Below are positions 6,684-14,918 of a DNA stretch of 28,748 bases, one piece after another. Within the stretch, counting starts at the first letter, position 1. Every line of letters starts with the position of its first letter. This DNA comes from CAZAYB01 sp964489215 (GTDB lineage Bacteria; Planctomycetota; Phycisphaerae; Sedimentisphaerales; Anaerohalosphaeraceae), in NCBI GenBank assembly GCA_964489215.1, contig CAZAYB010000010.1, positions 1-28,748 on the forward strand, read 5' to 3'. Below the pieces are notes generated by a model that worked only from the letters and a program-made list of their open reading frames with translations, did not search any database and was not told where the DNA came from. The position numbers were made by a program, and so were the translations under genes.

Positions 6684-8954
6684 ATGTCCTGTAGAAAATA
6701 CCTTTATATAAGAAAGTCATTTATATTAGTGGTTTTGATAATATTTCTCTTTTTTACGTTTTGCAGTTGGGGTCAATCTGTATCAAATTGCGTTGATCAT
6801 GGTGACGGTGGGTATACAGAAATTAAAAGGGAATCGGATATATCTGCAAAAGCAAGAAACCGAGGAGGCATACCACCATATTTGAAGCATTTCAATGGCT
6901 ATGGTTATATTGCAGGATATACATGGAGCCCGGACAGTCCGCCAACCGGAAGAAATGCCCCATATATTTCTGAGTATAATGATAAATATGTCTTAAAGAT
7001 TAATAAATATATGGAAGGCTATGTTGATCTTGTTCAGGGTAATAATAATTCACTTCAATTAAGTGGGCCTATGACACTGACCGCGGTTATTCAGCTGGCG
7101 AAACAATGGCCTATGGATGCTGGTTTAATTTCAAAGTGGGGCTTTATGGAGGGAGGGTCATCTTATGAATTAGGCATTACTTTGAAAAGAAAGGTTTTCT
7201 TCCAGATAAGTGAAGACGGTCGATATGACGGAAATGTTGTAAGAATTGAAACGAATAAATCTATAGATTATGAAAAGCCATTGGCAATTTGTGCAACTTA
7301 TGAGCCAGGTAAAAAAATGGTCTTGTATATTAACGGCAGAAAAGAAAAACAACTTTTGACAGATGTTCCGACAAGAAGTTTCGACGGGGATTCACATGTG
7401 AAAATCGGATCGAGATTCGAAGGGCTTATAGGCGGGATTTGGTTTCATGACAAGGCTTTAAGTGATAAACAAGTCAGGGTCTGGTCTGAAGCTGTTTCGA
7501 AGTCAATTCCGCGAGGCACAAAATATTCTCAGTGGAAAAGATTAAAACGAAATGTACCGCGTAATGAACCTGATTTTTTAAACACAACCAAAGGCATGAA
7601 ATTGCTTAAAGAGGTAGATATCAGCAAATATTCCGGCAGTTATCTTTGCCCGGGTGATCTTAACAATGACGGCCGAATCGATTTTTTATTATATAAAAAT
7701 GCGAGCAGTTATACAATGCCGGGGCGTTTGATTGCTCTGGATAATAATGGTAATTTATTATGGACCTTTGGCGACAACAGTCTAAAAGTTCACACTAAGT
7801 CGGGTAAAGCTGATGTCGGTAAGCCGGGAACCACACCTGCTTTGCGGGGAATAGCAACGGTTTTCGATATCGACCAGGACGGTAAAACCGAAGTGATAAG
7901 TGAACTTTGGGAAAATGAAAAACCAATGCTCTATATTATTGATGGGTCTGACGGTAATGTTAAGCACTGTATAGATTCACCTATAGATATGTCGATACGT
8001 CAGCCATTAGTTAAAGGCAATCGGCAACCCACCCGCAGTCATCCGGTAGTGAGAATAGCATGGCTTAATGGTAAAAATGAGCAACCTTCAATAATTCTGA
8101 AATATGGGGCAAGCAATGACATAGTCTGTCACGCTTTTGCTCTGGATTCAAATCTTAACACAATGTGGCATATAGAAGGCACAAAACATTCGATGGGACA
8201 TATACCGACAGTAAGTGATGTTGATGAAGACGGTCTGGATGAAATAATATTGGGACATATGCTTGTTGATAATGATGGAACCGTTATCTGGGATAAGGGC
8301 TATGAATTTGAGTGGCATGCTGACGCTACATCTTCTGCGCAGGTTTTGCCGAGTCATGGTAAAGAAATATTCATAAGTGTATGCGGAATAGGACCTTTGT
8401 ATTGTCTTTCTGCCAGGGGGGATATACTTTGGAGTCCTTCTCGTGAACAGGTGGAACACGGACAGGCCCTGTGGGTGGCAAATTTTACCGATAAGAATCC
8501 CGGAATGGAGGTGATTTCTCTGGCATCGGGCCATGTAGGCGTTTTTTATACTTTTGATGCGGCTACTGGCAAAACGCTTGCTAAATTCGAGCACAGAAGG
8601 CTGTTGCCTTCTTATCCGGATTTTCCCACCATTGTAAACTGGAAAAGCATTGCCGAGCAATCGTTATGGCTTCCACAGGATAGAATTCTCGTGGATGGAT
8701 ACGGTAATGTCGTCGCAGAACTTGGTGATAAGGATCAATATGTACAGAAAAAGCTTAATTGCGGTACAAGCTGGCGTCCAGTAGGAGCTCAGGCGTTTGC
8801 TTTGGACCTCTTTGGTGACCAAAGAGATGAAATGATACTTTATGAGCCTTACCAGGGAGAGTCTGTTTTCATTTTTTCAAATCCTGATTCAAGTGCTGTC
8901 CCAAAACCTTACAAGGCACAAAAAAATGCCTATAATATACGTTCGTATTTCTAA
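6684..8954 (+). CDS. Secreted LamG plus FG-GAP-like beta-propeller protein, PL11-related
   Basis: A 756-residue exported protein. The N-terminus has a basic segment and a hydrophobic core (FILVVLIIFLFFTF), giving a signal peptide to about residue 31. About 95-270 look like a LamG/concanavalin A-like lectin domain (YELGIT, ICATYEPGKKMVLYINGR, VKIGSRFEGLIGGIWFHDKAL). From about 310 to the end is a beta-propeller with FG-GAP-type acidic loops: GDLNNDGRIDF near 324, FDIDQDGKTEV near 394 and SDVDEDGLDEI near 512. The segment GQALWVANFTDKNPGMEV and the ending (DEMILYEPY, then YNIRSYF) recall rhamnogalacturonan lyases of polysaccharide lyase family 11. I therefore suggest a secreted pectin-type lyase or a relative that binds glycan without cutting. 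The propeller is well supported; lyase activity is inference. It lies 38 bases after the pseudopilin gene in the operon. Confidence 0.72.
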   Translation: MSCRKYLYIRKSFILVVLIIFLFFTFCSWGQSVSNCVDHGDGGYTEIKRESDISAKARNRGGIPPYLKHFNGYGYIAGYTWSPDSPPTGRNAPYISEYNDKYVLKINKYMEGYVDLVQGNNNSLQLSGPMTLTAVIQLAKQWPMDAGLISKWGFMEGGSSYELGITLKRKVFFQISEDGRYDGNVVRIETNKSIDYEKPLAICATYEPGKKMVLYINGRKEKQLLTDVPTRSFDGDSHVKIGSRFEGLIGGIWFHDKALSDKQVRVWSEAVSKSIPRGTKYSQWKRLKRNVPRNEPDFLNTTKGMKLLKEVDISKYSGSYLCPGDLNNDGRIDFLLYKNASSYTMPGRLIALDNNGNLLWTFGDNSLKVHTKSGKADVGKPGTTPALRGIATVFDIDQDGKTEVISELWENEKPMLYIIDGSDGNVKHCIDSPIDMSIRQPLVKGNRQPTRSHPVVRIAWLNGKNEQPSIILKYGASNDIVCHAFALDSNLNTMWHIEGTKHSMGHIPTVSDVDEDGLDEIILGHMLVDNDGTVIWDKGYEFEWHADATSSAQVLPSHGKEIFISVCGIGPLYCLSARGDILWSPSREQVEHGQALWVANFTDKNPGMEVISLASGHVGVFYTFDAATGKTLAKFEHRRLLPSYPDFPTIVNWKSIAEQSLWLPQDRILVDGYGNVVAELGDKDQYVQKKLNCGTSWRPVGAQAFALDLFGDQRDEMILYEPYQGESVFIFSNPDSSAVPKPYKAQKNAYNIRSYF

Positions 8955-8987
8955 GTTTATAATATTCTACTCTAATTTGATAAAAGA

Positions 8988-10808
8988 ATGAATTTACAAA
9001 AGAAGATCAGCAAATTTATATTTTTACTTTCTGTCCTGTCAGTATTTACTTTGCAAGGCTGTGTTTCAGATAAGGATAATGACCTTCAACAGGATTCAAA
9101 TGCTAATCATAAAAGCCGACTGAGAGTAAGTGATAAATTGATAACGGATTCTAAAGGTAATCCGATCAGACTTCGCGGTATTTATACGAGATCAAGCTGG
9201 CTTGATTCAGAGCAGGAAGCTGAATGGTTTGGAAAATGGAACATTAATTTTGTACGTCTTTTATTGAACTTTGAGAAAGATTACTGGGAGGTTGTAAATA
9301 ATGGAGTCGTTGATAACAATAAAAGATGTATTGTTACTGCTGAGAACCTTGAATATACCGAGCAGCGATTAAGTTGGCTTCGTGAGCAGGGGATATATGT
9401 AATGATGGAGATTCACTGGAGAGCTCTTGGAATAGATGAGAAGTTTACTGAGCCTGAGCTTTTGAAAAATCAGCTTGTTTCAATGTATAAAATGCTTGCA
9501 GAAAGATATAAGCCTTATGATAATCTGATGGGCTTTTGTATGTTCAGCGAGATTTATGTCGCTTCGAAATATTATCGTCTATATAATGAGCTTTGTACCG
9601 CTATCGTTGATGCGATACACAGTGTTGATTCATCTTATATTGTTTCAGTAACTGGTGTTCAGACAAGTTCCGCCGAGAGCATGATAGATGCGATTCATGT
9701 TGACAGGCCGAATGTGATTTACGATTTTCATTTTTATTCACCAAAAATGTTTACTCATTATAGGGATTATTACGGCGATCTTAGATATCCGGGATGGATT
9801 GCAGACGGCTGGTCTTCGGGTGTTCAATTGGTGGACAGGTCGTATCTGAGAAAAAAATTGCAGCCCGTTTTTGAGTTCTCTGAAAAATGGAATGTTCCTG
9901 TATGGTGCGGAGAGTTCGGGGCTTTTGGAAGCGCGCCTGATGGTTCCAGTCCGAGATGGGAGCGCGATGTATATATTCTTCTTGAAGAAAAAAGTGTTCC
10001 GTGGATCTTGTGGAGGTGGAAAGATAAGGAAAAAGTTATACCGGAGTACTGGAAAAAATTCTGGGACGGCAGTTTTGATACAAATACAGTGACAATTGTT
10101 CCTCACGGCGGCCCTTTTGCGGATTATGCAAAGGTAAAGATTGATACAACTGTTTCTGGTGCGCAGATATATTATACAACTGACGGAACAGAGCCAGGTT
10201 TAAATTCAGTTTTGTACACAACTCCATTTACTGTAAATGAAGAAACGTTCATTAAAGCAGCAGGGTTTTCAGACAGGAAAAAAGTAACAAAAACAGATGA
10301 AACTCTTTTTTATCAGCTTGAATTAATGGAGCCCGAAAAGCTTCAAAATCCGACAAATGGAATAACTTATAAATATTATGAGATTGAGCGGGAAGACAGG
10401 GATAACCTTTCGAGCCTTGAGTATGTTAAAGCTGGGGTTGCCGAAGATATATCTACAAAAGTCGCTGACAGCGAAAATGGAATTGCATTGATCTTTGAAG
10501 GTTATTTGAAAGTTTCCTCGGATGGTATGTATTATTTTTACAGTTCAGACGCAGGTTATAGCGAGCTTTGGATTGGAAATGTTAAGTTGATAGAAAATAC
10601 TGAGAGCAGGTGGCTTAGTCGAAGAAGTGGTTTTACGTCTTTGAAAAAGGGCTGCCATCCAATAAAGGTTTTATATTGGCGTGCCGACAAAGCAGAGGTA
10701 TATTATACAAAAAATAAGCAAGATGAATATTTAATGATTGAATATGAAGGGCCGGGCATAAAAAGGCAGAAGATTCCTTCATCTGCTCTATTCCATTCTT
10801 CTGAATGA
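8988..10808 (+). CDS. Glycoside hydrolase family 5-like lipoprotein with CHB_HEX and PA14-like domains
   Basis: A 606-residue predicted lipoprotein. The lipobox is Leu22-Gln-Gly-Cys25. About residues 45-350 form a (beta/alpha)8 barrel of the clan GH-A/GH5 type (SDKLITDSKGNPIRLRGI, WNINFVRLLL, GIYVMMEIHW). The acid/base is probably Glu188 (CMFSEIYV) and the nucleophile Glu309 (VWCGEFGAFG). Their spacing of 121 residues suits GH5. The Asn that normally precedes the acid/base (NEP motif) is Ser here. About 372-440 resemble the beta-hexosaminidase C-terminal Ig-like domain (YYTTDGTEPG), and about 455-600 resemble a PA14 domain. The ribosome binding site is weak. It probably cuts a beta-linked backbone (mannan, glucan or a mixed polymer) at the membrane or cell surface. 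The exact substrate cannot be read. Confidence 0.8.
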   Translation: MNLQKKISKFIFLLSVLSVFTLQGCVSDKDNDLQQDSNANHKSRLRVSDKLITDSKGNPIRLRGIYTRSSWLDSEQEAEWFGKWNINFVRLLLNFEKDYWEVVNNGVVDNNKRCIVTAENLEYTEQRLSWLREQGIYVMMEIHWRALGIDEKFTEPELLKNQLVSMYKMLAERYKPYDNLMGFCMFSEIYVASKYYRLYNELCTAIVDAIHSVDSSYIVSVTGVQTSSAESMIDAIHVDRPNVIYDFHFYSPKMFTHYRDYYGDLRYPGWIADGWSSGVQLVDRSYLRKKLQPVFEFSEKWNVPVWCGEFGAFGSAPDGSSPRWERDVYILLEEKSVPWILWRWKDKEKVIPEYWKKFWDGSFDTNTVTIVPHGGPFADYAKVKIDTTVSGAQIYYTTDGTEPGLNSVLYTTPFTVNEETFIKAAGFSDRKKVTKTDETLFYQLELMEPEKLQNPTNGITYKYYEIEREDRDNLSSLEYVKAGVAEDISTKVADSENGIALIFEGYLKVSSDGMYYFYSSDAGYSELWIGNVKLIENTESRWLSRRSGFTSLKKGCHPIKVLYWRADKAEVYYTKNKQDEYLMIEYEGPGIKRQKIPSSALFHSSE

Positions 10809-10882
10809 GATGGCTTGCCGGTGTAATTTTTAACCTATATTTAAATTGATTTTGCTAAAAGATTAAGATTGTAAGGATAGAT

Positions 10883-12655
10883 ATGGACAGACTTTTTCAG
10901 AAAACGATTAAGCGTAAAAGCATTTGTCTTAACGGTCAGTGGCAGATTTGTTACGACCCTGAGGAACGAGGCGATATGCTTGGTTATCAAACGGGTATTT
11001 TTACAAAAGACAGTTTAACTTATGTGCCGTCATGCTGGAATTTTGACTTGGGGAAATATGATTATTTCGGAGTTGTATGGTACAGCCGACGGTTTACAAC
11101 TGCTGAGACTAAAAACAGCAGAATTATTTTCCATGCTGTCAGCGGCGAAGCAGAAGTATTTCTTGACGGAGAAAAACTGGGTTCTCATTACGGAAGCTAT
11201 ACTAAGTTCTGGTTCGATATTCCAAAAATGCAGGCAGGAGAACATACTCTTGTGGTCAAAGTTGATAATACGGTGAATGACGAAAGCACACTGCCGTTAA
11301 AATTCGTTGACTGGTTTGTATGGGGCGGCATATACCGCAGCGTTGAGATAGAACAGTTTGATGATTTAAGTGTAGACCAAATATTAATTGATACTGATTG
11401 GAAAGAATATTCAGTTGAAGCCGTTCGTGTTTCAGCGAGTATTAAAAACTGGTCAAAAAATGATATAGCTCAAATCATTGAGCTTCAGATTAACGGCAAA
11501 ACCGCTGACACCATAACCGAAAAAATCAAATCAGACCAGACCAAGGAAATTGTATTTACTGTTTCAGATTTTAAGCCTGAGCTGTGGTCTCCGGAATGTC
11601 CTCATCTTTATATGTTCGGAATCTGTTGTGGAAATGACGATTTGTTCGAGAGGACAGGTTTCCGTAAGATTGAAACAAGGGGGAAAAGTGTTCTCCTGAA
11701 CGGCAAGGAAATTTTTATTAAAGGTATAAACAGGCACAATGACGACCCGGAACTTGGATATGCTTTAGGCGGTTGGAGTATTTATAAAGACATGCAAATT
11801 CTTAAGGACCTGGGAGTCAATTCCATACGCGGAAGCCATTATCCAAACGACCCTGTCGTTCTTGACTATTGTGATCAAAACGGTTTATTTTTCTGGGAAG
11901 AACTGCCATTCTGGAATCACCCTGCTGATTCTCTTGGCAATCCACTGCTTGAAAACAGAGCCCGTTTTATGCTTAGAGAAATGATCATGAGGGACTACAA
12001 TCATCCTTCAATCATTGTCTGGGGTATTCAGAATGAATCTAAATCGAGCTCTAAGGAAGGTTACAAGCTCTTCAATAAATTAGCTGAAGATATGCGTAGT
12101 ATGGACAGTTCAAGATTGATTAGCTTTGCCTCTGCCTGCGGACGAGAGGATATATGTTTTGATTTGGTTGATGTTGTCTGCTGGAACATGTATCCGGGAT
12201 GGTACGATGATGATAAGTCTCTTGATGATCTGGATAAGAGATTCGAAGAGAGTTTGAAAAATATTCGCAAGTGGCTTGATGAAAAAGGACACAACAAGCC
12301 TTTCTGGATTACTGAGTTCGGGGCAGGAGCAATTCTCGGTGAGTGTACTTTTGACACCGGCAGACGTTGGACTGAAAATTATCAGGAGATTCTGATTGAG
12401 AAAGTTATAAACGCGATAGTCAAAAGCGAGGTTGTTCAGGGTTTCTATATCTGGCAATTTTGTGATACCAGAACATCTTTGCCCTCCAATATATCTATAG
12501 GCAGGCCGCGAAACTTCAATAATAAGGGACTGGTTGACGAACATAGAAAACCGAAATCAGCCTATCATACTACAAAAAAACTGCTTCACAAAATTTCTAC
12601 TTATACGAGCCGATCTTCAAATACTATAGCTAATTCTTCGAGTGCAATGTCCTGA
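10883..12655 (+). CDS. Glycoside hydrolase family 2, probable beta-glucuronidase (NxK motif present)
   Basis: A 590-residue enzyme, close to the 603 of E. coli beta-glucuronidase, without a signal peptide and so cytoplasmic. The sugar-binding jelly roll covers about 1-175 (LNGQWQICYD, YVPSCWN, GVVWYSRRF), the Ig-like domain about 180-275, and the catalytic barrel about 276-575 (FIKGINRHND, IRGSHYPNDP). The acid/base is Glu385 in VWGIQNES and the nucleophile Glu478 in WITEFGAGA, 93 residues apart (91 in E. coli GUS). Near the C-terminus, Asn546-Asn547-Lys548-Gly matches the Asn-x-Lys motif that binds the substrate carboxylate in beta-glucuronidases, followed by the family ending RKPKSAYH. It therefore likely removes terminal glucuronic or galacturonic acid from imported oligosaccharides. 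RBS TAAGGA is at 10872-10877. Beta-galactosidase activity is the main alternative. Confidence 0.88.
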   Translation: MDRLFQKTIKRKSICLNGQWQICYDPEERGDMLGYQTGIFTKDSLTYVPSCWNFDLGKYDYFGVVWYSRRFTTAETKNSRIIFHAVSGEAEVFLDGEKLGSHYGSYTKFWFDIPKMQAGEHTLVVKVDNTVNDESTLPLKFVDWFVWGGIYRSVEIEQFDDLSVDQILIDTDWKEYSVEAVRVSASIKNWSKNDIAQIIELQINGKTADTITEKIKSDQTKEIVFTVSDFKPELWSPECPHLYMFGICCGNDDLFERTGFRKIETRGKSVLLNGKEIFIKGINRHNDDPELGYALGGWSIYKDMQILKDLGVNSIRGSHYPNDPVVLDYCDQNGLFFWEELPFWNHPADSLGNPLLENRARFMLREMIMRDYNHPSIIVWGIQNESKSSSKEGYKLFNKLAEDMRSMDSSRLISFASACGREDICFDLVDVVCWNMYPGWYDDDKSLDDLDKRFEESLKNIRKWLDEKGHNKPFWITEFGAGAILGECTFDTGRRWTENYQEILIEKVINAIVKSEVVQGFYIWQFCDTRTSLPSNISIGRPRNFNNKGLVDEHRKPKSAYHTTKKLLHKISTYTSRSSNTIANSSSAMS

Positions 12656-12666
12656 CAAAAATAAAT

Positions 12667-12672
12667 GAGAGG
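12667..12672 (+). promoter_or_regulatory. Ribosome binding site that favours the internal start of the GH130 gene
   Basis: GAGAGG sits four bases before the ATG at 12677. The in-frame ATG at 12665 has no Shine-Dalgarno upstream and would place this element inside the coding sequence. The shorter protein starting MTIKSNENV is therefore preferred. Confidence 0.6.
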
Positions 12673-12676
12673 TTTT

Positions 12677-13681
12677 ATGACGATCAAGAGCAATGAGAAT
12701 GTTTCAGATCAGAGATTAGTGGATATTCCCTGGCAGGAGCGACCGAAAGGCAGCGATGATATTGTCTGGAGGTACGATGGTAATCCGATAATTTTGCGAA
12801 ATGCAATTAAATGTTCAAACAGTATTTTTAACAGTTCTGTAGTTCCTTTTGCTGATGGTTTTGCCGGTGTTTTCAGGGTGGATAACAGGTCCAGGAATAT
12901 GTGTCTTCATCGGGGATTCAGTGTGGATGGTTTCGAATTTAAAATTGATGAGGAACCAATAAACTTTATTTGTAAGGAACCTGAAATAAGTGAATTTATA
13001 GAGGGGTATGATCCTCGGGTTTGCTGGATTGATGACAGGTTTTATGTTACCTGGTGTAACTGTTACCACGGTCCGACTATCGGTATGGCTTATACACATG
13101 ATTTCGAAAGTTTTTATCAGATGGAAAATGCGTTTTTACCGTTCAACCGTAACGGTGTGCTTTTTCCGAGGCAGATAGATGGAAAATATGCAATGTTGAG
13201 TCGGCCCAGTGATACAGGACATACTCCATTCGGAGATATTTTTTACAGCGAGAGTCCGGATCTTATTCACTGGGGTTGCCATCGACATGTAATGGGACCA
13301 AAAGCTGACAAACTTACATGGCAGTGTACGAAAATCGGTCCTGGGCCTACTCCCATTGAGACAGAAGATGGATGGCTGCTTATTTATCACGGAGTTTTGA
13401 CAAGTTGTAACGGTTTTGTTTATAATATGGGAGCCGCTTTGCTTGATTCAGCAAAACCATGGAAAGTTTTATTTCGTACTAAAACATATTTATTGTCCCC
13501 TCAAATGCTATATGAGTGTGTGGGTGATGTTCCAAATGTTGTTTTTCCTTGTTCGTGTTTATACGATGAGCCTGCAAACAGAATAGCGATTTATTACGGC
13601 TGTGCAGATACCGTTACAAGTCTTGCTTTCTGCTACATGGATGAGTTGCTTGCTTATATCAAAAAAAACTCGGAAATTTAA
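12677..13681 (+). CDS. Glycoside hydrolase family 130 protein (mannoside phosphorylase or mannosidase type)
   Basis: A 334-residue cytoplasmic five-bladed beta-propeller enzyme. An alternative start at 12665 adds four residues. GH130 hallmarks are clear: EGYDPRV, with the family's catalytic Asp at residue 112, then KIGPGPTPIETEDGWLLIYHG, a GAALLD segment, LLSPQMLYE, VPNVVFPC and YYGCADTV near the end. Family members act on beta-mannosides, either by phosphorolysis to mannose 1-phosphate or by hydrolysis. I cannot decide which from motifs alone. Lack of a signal peptide and the position next to a GH2 gene and an importer suggest intracellular processing of mannose-containing oligosaccharides. 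The gene starts 21 bases after the GH2 stop codon, consistent with one transcript. Confidence 0.87.
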   Translation: MTIKSNENVSDQRLVDIPWQERPKGSDDIVWRYDGNPIILRNAIKCSNSIFNSSVVPFADGFAGVFRVDNRSRNMCLHRGFSVDGFEFKIDEEPINFICKEPEISEFIEGYDPRVCWIDDRFYVTWCNCYHGPTIGMAYTHDFESFYQMENAFLPFNRNGVLFPRQIDGKYAMLSRPSDTGHTPFGDIFYSESPDLIHWGCHRHVMGPKADKLTWQCTKIGPGPTPIETEDGWLLIYHGVLTSCNGFVYNMGAALLDSAKPWKVLFRTKTYLLSPQMLYECVGDVPNVVFPCSCLYDEPANRIAIYYGCADTVTSLAFCYMDELLAYIKKNSEI

Positions 13682-13712
13682 TACTTTCAGCTCATTTCGG
13701 GAATAATTAACA

Positions 13713-14906
13713 TTGAGAGCGAATAATATAACAAATCGTAATGTTTCCATAAGAGCTTTAACCATGGGTCCACGATATCACTGGTTTGGGTACTATGATA
13801 AGCTTCAGTTTGACTCCAGACAGCGGTATGTATTAGCTAATGAAGTAAATTTTGAACATCGTCGCCCCGAACCTGAAGATATTATCAAGGTGGGAATGAT
13901 TGACCTTTTCAATAACAACCAATGGATAGAGTTGGGACAAAGCAGTGCATGGTGTTGGCAGATGGGCTGTATGCTGCAATGGCGCCCGGGGTTTGAAGAC
14001 GAAATAATGTGGAATGATCGTGAAAATAATCAATTTGTAAGTCATATTTTGAATGTAACGACTTATGAAAAAAGAACACTTCCATTTCCTTTTTTTTGTC
14101 TGCATCCTGAAGGAAGATTTGCTTTAGGACTTGATTTTGAGCGACTGGAATATATGCGGCCCGGTTACGGATATACCGGCGTGGATGACAGGAATAAAGA
14201 CAGCCTTGCCCCAGATGATATGGGTATATACTGGTTGGATATTGAAAGATGTGAAAGGAAATTAATCATTTCCTTAGCTGATATGGCGGCAATAAAAGAT
14301 GCTTCCAGAGATTTGTCAGATTCAAAACATTATTGTAATTGTCTTTTGTTTAACAAAACTGGAGAAAGGTTCGTCTTTCTTCATCGGTGGCGAACTGATT
14401 CCGGAGCGGGCTGGCCTTTTCAGACTCGAATGATAAGCTCTGATGTTAATGGAGGAGATTTATTTATTCTGGTACCCGGAGGGTGCGGACACTTCAACTG
14501 GAAAGACAGCGAGATGTTAATTATTCAGGACGGCGGATTTTCTCTTTACAAAGACAGGCTGGGAAAAATCGAACAGTTGGGTAAAGACATTATTCCTGAT
14601 TCCGGCGGGCATGTCTCTTATTTGCCTGATGGTAAATGGCTTGTCGGTGATACTTACCCGGATTCAGATAGAAAACAGATGCTTTACTTATATAATACAG
14701 AATCTAGAGAAATTGTAAATATCGGGCTGTTTGAATCCCCTTTAGAATACTGCGGTACAAAGCGTGACAATTGCTGCGATGATGAATGGCGTTGTGATCT
14801 TCATCCGAGAGTCAGTCCTGATGGTAAATATATTACAATTGACTCCCCTCATTTTGCTAACGGCAGACAGATATATCTAATTGACATAAGAAAATTAATT
14901 ACTTAA
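13713..14906 (+). CDS. Cytoplasmic beta-propeller protein, uncharacterised family (TolB/oligogalacturonate-lyase-like)
   Basis: A 397-residue protein without signal peptide. The opening motif GPRYHWFGYYDK, the repeated 'PDG.W' and 'SPDGKY' strand turns, QMGCMLQWRPG, HFNWKD, SGGHVSYLPDGKWLVGDTYP and a closing RCDLHPRVSPDGKYI describe a six- or seven-bladed WD40/TolB-like propeller. Conserved His residues (HWFGYYDK, GHFNW, GGHVSY, DLHPR) could line a metal or active site, as in oligogalacturonate lyases (PL22), but I cannot assign that family with confidence. A TTG start at 13713 is used because a stop codon lies at 13704. The alternative ATG at 13764 would remove the first 17 residues and start only two residues before the opening motif. 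Position between GH130 and the importer suggests a role in oligosaccharide breakdown, perhaps as a lyase on unsaturated uronides. Confidence 0.75.
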   Translation: MRANNITNRNVSIRALTMGPRYHWFGYYDKLQFDSRQRYVLANEVNFEHRRPEPEDIIKVGMIDLFNNNQWIELGQSSAWCWQMGCMLQWRPGFEDEIMWNDRENNQFVSHILNVTTYEKRTLPFPFFCLHPEGRFALGLDFERLEYMRPGYGYTGVDDRNKDSLAPDDMGIYWLDIERCERKLIISLADMAAIKDASRDLSDSKHYCNCLLFNKTGERFVFLHRWRTDSGAGWPFQTRMISSDVNGGDLFILVPGGCGHFNWKDSEMLIIQDGGFSLYKDRLGKIEQLGKDIIPDSGGHVSYLPDGKWLVGDTYPDSDRKQMLYLYNTESREIVNIGLFESPLEYCGTKRDNCCDDEWRCDLHPRVSPDGKYITIDSPHFANGRQIYLIDIRKLIT

Positions 14907-14918
14907 TATTCAGTTCAA

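Noticed and set aside
8148..8660. Antisense open frame of 170 codons
   Set aside because: It is the reverse-strand shadow of a well-supported propeller gene and its translation shows no domain or signal.
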